A stretch of DNA of 43,389 bases from NCBI GenBank assembly GCA_030694365.1, contig JAUXYM010000088.1, forward strand, positions 1 to 43,389. Direction: 5' to 3'. Each line of letters starts with the position of its first letter. Position 1 is the first letter of the stretch. A model generated the notes under the pieces. That model was not told the origin of the DNA. It ran no database searches and saw nothing but the letters and a program-made list of their open reading frames with translations. Made by a program: the position numbers and the translations under genes. Shown piece after piece: positions 38,875-43,389 of this stretch. Source of the stretch: Nevskia sp. GTDB lineage: Bacteria; Pseudomonadota; Gammaproteobacteria; Nevskiales; Nevskiaceae.

Positions 38875-39195
38875 TCAGTGCTGGCCGGCGGGCGTGGTCA
38901 CGACGATGCCATCGAGTGCCGGCGACAGCTTGATCTGGCAGCTCAGGCGCGAACCCGGGGTGCGCGGCTCGACGAATTCGAGCATGGCGTTTTCCATGTC
39001 CTCGGCGGGCGGCAGCTTGACCAGCCATTCCGGCGCGACCATCACATGGCAGGTGCCGCAAGCGCAGGAGCCGCCGCAGTCGGCGTCGATGCCCGGTACC
39101 CGATTGCTGACCGCGACGTCCATCAGCGACTGTCCGTCCACGGCGTCGAGCGCCCGCGAGGCACCCTGGGTATCGATGAAAGTGACCTTGATCAT
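38875..39195 (-). CDS. 2Fe-2S ferredoxin (putidaredoxin/adrenodoxin type)
   Basis: The 106-residue ferredoxin has the vertebrate/Pseudomonas-type cluster spacing: Cys40, Cys46 and Cys49 in ADCGGSCACGTCH, and Cys86 in SRLSCQIKL. Cys44 is an extra residue. It would carry electrons from a flavoprotein reductase to the P450 encoded 144 bases upstream. ATG 39195 is preceded by GAAGGAAT. No reductase gene is adjacent; the family-appropriate reductase at 1840-3078 is about 36 kb away in this window. It is the last gene of the P450 unit. Confidence 0.95.
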   Translation of the reverse strand: MIKVTFIDTQGASRALDAVDGQSLMDVAVSNRVPGIDADCGGSCACGTCHVMVAPEWLVKLPPAEDMENAMLEFVEPRTPGSRLSCQIKLSPALDGIVVTTPAGQH

Positions 39196-39339
39196 GTTGG
39201 TGATTCCTTCAGTTGCGCTCGCCAGGGCGGAACGCGCAGGTATGTTTGAGCGGCCGCCCGGCTGAAACGCAAGGCGCGCGCAGGCGCTCGCGTCAGCTCG
39301 ATCAGCCGCCGTGAACGGGGATCGGCGTGCGGCGCTGGA

Positions 39340-40605
39340 TCAGGCCGAGATGCGGACCATCAGCGATTCATAGCCCTTGACGAACGGCGATGGCACCCGC
39401 TTCGGCGCGCCGACCACCTTGATCTGCATCGGCTTCGGCCAGCGCTTGAACAGTTCCTCCCAGAGGATCCGCAACTGCTGCTCGGCAAGCCGGTTGCCGA
39501 CACAGCGGTGAATGCCGAAACCGAAGGAAAGATGCTGGCGCACCCGTTCGCGATCGATGATGAAGCGGTTCGGCTGATCGATCGCTTCCTCGTCCCGATT
39601 GCCGGAGACGTACCACATGATCACCTTGTCGCCCTTGCGGATGTTCTTGCCGCCGAGCACGGCGTCCTCGGTCGCGGTGCGGCGCATGTGGGCCAGCGGG
39701 GTCTGCCAGCGGATCGCTTCCGAGATCATCGACGGGATCAGCGCCGGATCGGCCGCCAGCTTCGCGTACTGGTCGGCATTTTCATTGAGCGCCAGCACCG
39801 AGCCGGTCATCGAATTGCGAGTGGTGTCGTTGCCGCCGACGATCAGCAGTATGACGTTGCCCAGGAACTCCTCGGGCGACATGTTCCGGGTCCGGTCGTC
39901 GTGGGCCAGCATCGAGATCAGGTCGTTGCCGGGCTCTGAATTCAGCCGCTCGTTCCACAGGCGGGTCATGTACTGGGCACATTCCATCAGGATGCCGAAG
40001 CGCTGTTCTTCGCTGTCGATCATCCCCTGGCCGACCACCGCCGTCGCCGCGTCCGACCAGTAGGAGAGCTGGGCACGGTCCTGCCACGGGAAATCGAACA
40101 AGGTCGCCAGCATCTGGGTGGTCAGGTTGATCGACACCCGCGACACCCAGTCGAAATCCTCGTTGACTGGCAGGGCATCGAGGGCCGCCGCGGGGCGCTC
40201 GCGGATCACCGCTTCGAGGCGCGCCAGATTTTCCGGCGCCACCACCGGGCTGACCACCTTGCGCTGCTCGTCATGCCGGGGTGGATCCATGGCGATGAAC
40301 ATCGGCAGGCTGGCTGCGGCGTTGGAATCGAAGATGGTGATGCCGCCGGAGCGGGAATCCGAGGAATAGATCTCCGGATGGGTCTCCACCTGCATGATGT
40401 CCTTGAACTTGGTCACCGACCAATAGGCGCCAAAGGCACTTTTCGCGCAGTAGTGGACCGGGTCTTCCCGACGCAGGCGCTCGAAGTAGTCGAGCATCGT
40501 GAAATCCGCGAACAAGGCCGGGTTGCTGGGATCGAGATCGGCCAGCGGCGTGGCATAGGCCAGGCTCGACGGAGTGGTAGGGGTGGCAACGGCGGCTTGA
40601 GTCAT
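39340..40605 (-). CDS. Cytochrome P450, CYP153-type alkane hydroxylase
   Basis: The 421-residue soluble P450 resembles CYP153 enzymes, which hydroxylate the terminal carbon of medium-chain alkanes and fatty acids using a ferredoxin and its reductase. The I-helix reads VGGNDTTRNSM (about 256-266), the K-helix ExxR is EAIR (296-299), and the haem loop is HLSFGFGIHRCVGNRL with Cys368 as haem ligand. AMDPPRHDEQRKVVSPVVAP (about 105-124) is also strongly CYP153-like. ATG 40605 has GAGGAGAG upstream. A nested palindrome lies 29 bases before the start. It sits between its ferredoxin gene and a MalT/AlkS-type regulator, all on one strand. Confidence 0.93.
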   Translation of the reverse strand: MTQAAVATPTTPSSLAYATPLADLDPSNPALFADFTMLDYFERLRREDPVHYCAKSAFGAYWSVTKFKDIMQVETHPEIYSSDSRSGGITIFDSNAAASLPMFIAMDPPRHDEQRKVVSPVVAPENLARLEAVIRERPAAALDALPVNEDFDWVSRVSINLTTQMLATLFDFPWQDRAQLSYWSDAATAVVGQGMIDSEEQRFGILMECAQYMTRLWNERLNSEPGNDLISMLAHDDRTRNMSPEEFLGNVILLIVGGNDTTRNSMTGSVLALNENADQYAKLAADPALIPSMISEAIRWQTPLAHMRRTATEDAVLGGKNIRKGDKVIMWYVSGNRDEEAIDQPNRFIIDRERVRQHLSFGFGIHRCVGNRLAEQQLRILWEELFKRWPKPMQIKVVGAPKRVPSPFVKGYESLMVRISA

Positions 40606-40633
40606 CGGGTCTCTCCTCGGGCGTGAATGCAGG

Positions 40634-40661
40634 CTGTCGGATCAGATCCTGATGTCGACAG
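40634..40661. promoter_or_regulatory. Nested palindrome upstream of the P450 gene
   Basis: CTGTCG (40634-40639) and CGACAG (40656-40661) are reverse complements; inside them ATCAG and CTGAT form a second perfect pair around a three-base centre. The element lies 29 bases upstream of the P450 start, in the 141-base gap below the regulator gene. It could be an activator or repressor site or a leader hairpin. The rest of the gap also contains a CCTTACCAAGG-type imperfect dyad near the regulator's stop. Confidence 0.55.
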
Positions 40662-40746
40662 CTGCTTCTCTAATTGTGTCCGAGGACTATCCCGAATTCC
40701 GCGCCCGCGGTCCCCTAACCTTGGTAAGGACTTGGGGCCAGACCGC

Positions 40747-43389
40747 TCAGCTCCGGAGCAGCCCGAGCGCCTTGGCCTCGCGCAAGGCCGCGGTGCGACT
40801 GCTGACGCCGAGCTTCCCGTACAGGTTGTGCAGATGCCATTTCACCGTGCCCTCGACGAGAAAGCAGCGCGCGGCGATCTCGGCATTGCTGAGCCCTTGG
40901 TGGATCAGCTGGAGCAGCTGCAATTCACGCTTGCTCAGTGCATCGAGCAGGGCCGGCCGGTTCGGCGGTATCACCATTTCGACCCGGTTCATCCGCGTCA
41001 GGATGGCCTCGGCCAGCAGGCTCGCCGGGTCGCCGGGCCGGCCGCGGTTGCCGCTTTCCAGCCAGCGCCGCAGCAGCACCAGCAGTTCGGCACCCTCGTC
41101 GATGAACACTCTGACATAGCCTTCGGCAGCGGCGATTTCCAGCGCTTCGCGCAGCGCCGTTGCCGCTGCCGCGTGATGGGCCGCAAGCGACTCGGCGAGC
41201 GCCGTCAGGATCAGCAGTTCGCAGCGCTTGTACTGATTGCGGGCAGTCCGTACCCGCGCCAGCTGCGGCGCGACGATGCGCAGCGCCTGGTCGGCATCGC
41301 CGTCGGCCAGCGCGATGCGGGCAAACAGCCGCCCGGCGCGGTCCTGGGTCAGCCGCTCCCCGGAACTGTGGTCGAGCCGGATATCGGCACGCTGGGCCGT
41401 TTCCCGGGCCTGCCCGGATGCACCGTTGCGCACCAGGATCAGCGCCCGCTCCGCGCAGAGGCTGATCGACAGGCGTCGGAACTCGCGTTGCTGGCCACTG
41501 CGCTCCGCTTCCGACAGCAGATCGAGCGCCGCTCCCAGATCGCCCTCGGCGGCGCGCAGCCGGGCCGCCGCCGCGTAGCCCAGCACCACCGAATCGACGA
41601 TGCCCTGTTCGGCCAGCAGCGGCAGCGCTTCATCGAGCAGGTCGCGCACTTTCGACAGCTCGTCGCGCTCGTAGCGGATGTAGGCCTCGGTGGCCCGCAG
41701 CATCGCGTGCATGCCGTCCAACCCGCCGTTGCGGCACAGCTGCACGCCGCTCTGGATTTCCACCAGCGCATCGCGGTGCTGGCCGGATTTGACCAGCGCC
41801 AGCGCACCGACCAGATGCGCCCAGACCGCACCGTAGCTGGACTGGACCCGGTGGAAGCTCAGATGGGCATCGCGCAGCGCCGCCTGCGCTTCGGAAATGC
41901 GGCCCTGCGATTTCAGGTTGAAGGCGAACACGGTCCAGGCCGCACCTGCCTGGAACGAGCGCTGCTCCGGATTCAGCGACAGCCAGATCGACGCCAGATC
42001 GCCACCGGCATGCAGGTCGTCGCGCAGCGCGGCGATCACCGCCCGCTGCAGCGTGGCTTCGCTGGCGGCGATCGAATCCCGGCTGATGCTGGCGATCGGC
42101 GCGATGCGGTCCTGCGCCTCCTCGAAACGACGCTGGAAGATCAGGGCCCAGCAGGCCATCGAATCGAGCAGCGGATCGCGATGCCCGGCCACCGAGCGCC
42201 ACAGCGCTTCGAGATCGAGCAGGGTCTGATGCTGGCCCTGCTGGAAGATCAGCTCGTGGCCGAGTTCGAGCAGCCAGTCGCGCACCATCGCCGTGTCATG
42301 GCCCTCGGTCTCCAGCAGCATCCTCACGGCGAGGATGCTCATGCCCTGGCGCCGGTACCAGGCGGCGGCGGCCAGCAGGATCTCGCCCTTCGAACGGCAG
42401 CGCTCCGAGGCGAGCAGGCGCAGGCTCGATTCCCGCACCAGGGGATTGAGCTGGAACGAGGGCTCGGTGCCCGGCTCGTGACGAACGACGCCGAGATCGA
42501 CCAAGGTGCCGAGCACGGTGGCGGTCTGGTCACTGGACTCGTGCACTGCCAGCAACAGACGCATGGTGCCGCGCCCGAGGCAGGCCATGGTCCACATCAG
42601 CTCACGCCCGGCGGCATCGAGTCGCGACAGGAAACGGTCGTACAGGTATTCGTGCAGCGGACCCAGCGGACCCAGCGGACCCAGCGTGTTGACCGCTTCC
42701 GGCAGCGGCTGTCGGTCGTTGATCAGCAGCAGCGCCAGTTGCACCAGTGCCGGCCAGCCTTGGGTGGCGGTATGCAGCCAGTCCAACTGCGCCGCCGACA
42801 GCGTCTTGCCGCGCAGCACCGCCAGCTGCTCGATCTCCTCGCGCGAGAACGCCAGCATCGCCGCATTGATCCAGTGCAGCTTGCCGGCCACGCCCAGCGC
42901 CGCCAGCCCCGCTTCCAGCGCCACCGGATTCATGACGATGAAGATGCGCAAGCGCGGATTGGCGGCTGCCAGCAGGCGCTGCAGATAGCTGCGGCTGCGG
43001 CTGCCGTCGAGGTGATGAACATTGTCGAGGACCAGCGCGATCGGCTGCGCGTCATCGGCCAGCAGGGCCGACACCTGGGCAAAGCGGACCGCGAGGCTGG
43101 CATCGTCATCGAGCAGCTTGCCCGACCAGTCCGGCGCCTGGCCGGTGCCGGACTGGATCAGCGCATCGAGGAACACCGCCGGGTCGCGCGCGCTGGCATC
43201 GAGCGCGGTCCAGAGACGGTGACTGCCCGGTGCCGCCGCGGCCAGCCAGGACGTCGCGAGCGCCGACTTGCCATAACCCGAGGGCGCCTCGGCAACGATG
43301 ATCGGATGCTGGCGACAAGCCGCCAACAGGCGCTCGCGCGGCATCAGCAAGGGCATCGGCTGGCCAGGCTCGTCCGGCGCTGGCCCGGT
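40747..43389 (-). CDS. LuxR-family MalT/AlkS-type ATP-binding regulator (5' end beyond window)
   Basis: At least 869 residues are read. The frame stays open to the right edge, and ATG 43356 may be internal, so the N-terminus is probably incomplete. The order is an NTPase domain with Walker A EAPSGYGKSALATSW and Walker B IALVLDNVHHL, a long helical TPR-like sensor region, and a C-terminal LuxR helix-turn-helix (LSKRELQLLQLIHQGLSNAE, then VKWHLHNLYGKLGVSSRTAA). AlkS, the alkane-responsive activator of Pseudomonas alk genes, has this architecture and length. Position directly upstream of the CYP153-type gene makes an alkane-sensing role a strong inference. Three 9-bp repeats (42655-42681) encode LGPLGPLGP. 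Confidence 0.9.
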   Translation of the reverse strand, partial: TGPAPDEPGQPMPLLMPRERLLAACRQHPIIVAEAPSGYGKSALATSWLAAAAPGSHRLWTALDASARDPAVFLDALIQSGTGQAPDWSGKLLDDDASLAVRFAQVSALLADDAQPIALVLDNVHHLDGSRSRSYLQRLLAAANPRLRIFIVMNPVALEAGLAALGVAGKLHWINAAMLAFSREEIEQLAVLRGKTLSAAQLDWLHTATQGWPALVQLALLLINDRQPLPEAVNTLGPLGPLGPLHEYLYDRFLSRLDAAGRELMWTMACLGRGTMRLLLAVHESSDQTATVLGTLVDLGVVRHEPGTEPSFQLNPLVRESSLRLLASERCRSKGEILLAAAAWYRRQGMSILAVRMLLETEGHDTAMVRDWLLELGHELIFQQGQHQTLLDLEALWRSVAGHRDPLLDSMACWALIFQRRFEEAQDRIAPIASISRDSIAASEATLQRAVIAALRDDLHAGGDLASIWLSLNPEQRSFQAGAAWTVFAFNLKSQGRISEAQAALRDAHLSFHRVQSSYGAVWAHLVGALALVKSGQHRDALVEIQSGVQLCRNGGLDGMHAMLRATEAYIRYERDELSKVRDLLDEALPLLAEQGIVDSVVLGYAAAARLRAAEGDLGAALDLLSEAERSGQQREFRRLSISLCAERALILVRNGASGQARETAQRADIRLDHSSGERLTQDRAGRLFARIALADGDADQALRIVAPQLARVRTARNQYKRCELLILTALAESLAAHHAAAATALREALEIAAAEGYVRVFIDEGAELLVLLRRWLESGNRGRPGDPASLLAEAILTRMNRVEMVIPPNRPALLDALSKRELQLLQLIHQGLSNAEIAARCFLVEGTVKWHLHNLYGKLGVSSRTAALREAKALGLLRS
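42655..42681. repeat. In-frame 9-bp tandem repeat in the LuxR-family gene
   Basis: CAGCGGACC occurs three times in a row and encodes Leu-Gly-Pro repeats on the minus strand, between the NTPase domain and the helical region. The unit is a multiple of three, so copy-number change by slippage would add or remove LGP units without breaking the frame. Confidence 0.8.

Overview
The window is 43.4 kb of high-GC bacterial DNA that reads like a chromosome. Gene content points to a Gram-negative, probably gammaproteobacterial, hydrocarbon-using organism: IspB close to IspB of E. coli, next to a tRNA-Pro; YajQ; DbpA; Csu-type pili; a TolC/HlyD/RND pump; a CYP153-type P450 with ferredoxin; a rubredoxin; and DUF1302. 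A member of the Nevskiales (Solimonadaceae/Nevskiaceae) is my best guess. This is inference from gene content, not a database result.

Layout. 1-460: remnants of an IS630-type transposase and a metallo-beta-lactamase-fold gene, lying beyond the 3' end of a tRNA-Pro (CGG). 566-3078 (minus): tRNA-Pro, ispB and a ferredoxin/rubredoxin reductase. 3218-4258: a dead DUF1302 gene. 4542-10829: a TetR regulator and a three-gene RND efflux operon, each preceded by the same GACA-NN-TGTC operator-like palindrome. 10837-13478: a PaaX-family regulator divergent from a crotonase-desaturase pair, with an inverted repeat reaching the crotonase start codon. 13497-16610 (minus): NHL/Ig-like lipoprotein, tiny lipoprotein, internally deleted ECF sigma factor, membrane anti-sigma-like protein, and a frameshifted periplasmic sensor. 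16836-17488 (minus): rubredoxin and DUF4345. 17503-21025: a damaged unknown gene, yajQ, an Mrr nuclease gene with an amber stop, a 43-residue Cys-rich protein with a terminator, and an HMG-CoA reductase gene with an amber stop and a frameshift. 21301-22500: a nearly Lys/Arg-free lipoprotein. 22578-25757 (minus): a five-gene ECF42-type sigma/DGPF cluster. 25920-30110: pseudouridine synthase, exported amidase, DbpA. 30308-34420: a four-gene Csu-type chaperone-usher operon. 34492-38517: GFA protein, DUF1003, VIT1/CCC1 transporter, DUF5924/DUF2914 protein, nucleoside hydrolase. 38544-38660: tandem repeats. 38875-43389 (minus): ferredoxin, CYP153-type P450 and a MalT/AlkS-type LuxR regulator cut by the window edge.

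Two themes stand out. First, a CYP153 alkane-hydroxylase system is present with its likely regulator and ferredoxin, while a candidate reductase and a rubredoxin lie elsewhere in the window. Second, an unusual number of genes are broken by in-frame stops, frameshifts or internal deletions (3.2-4.3, 13.5-14.8, 17.5-21.0 and 24.4-24.8 kb). Some frameshifts sit in homopolymers and could be sequence errors. The in-frame stops and the deletions look like real decay.
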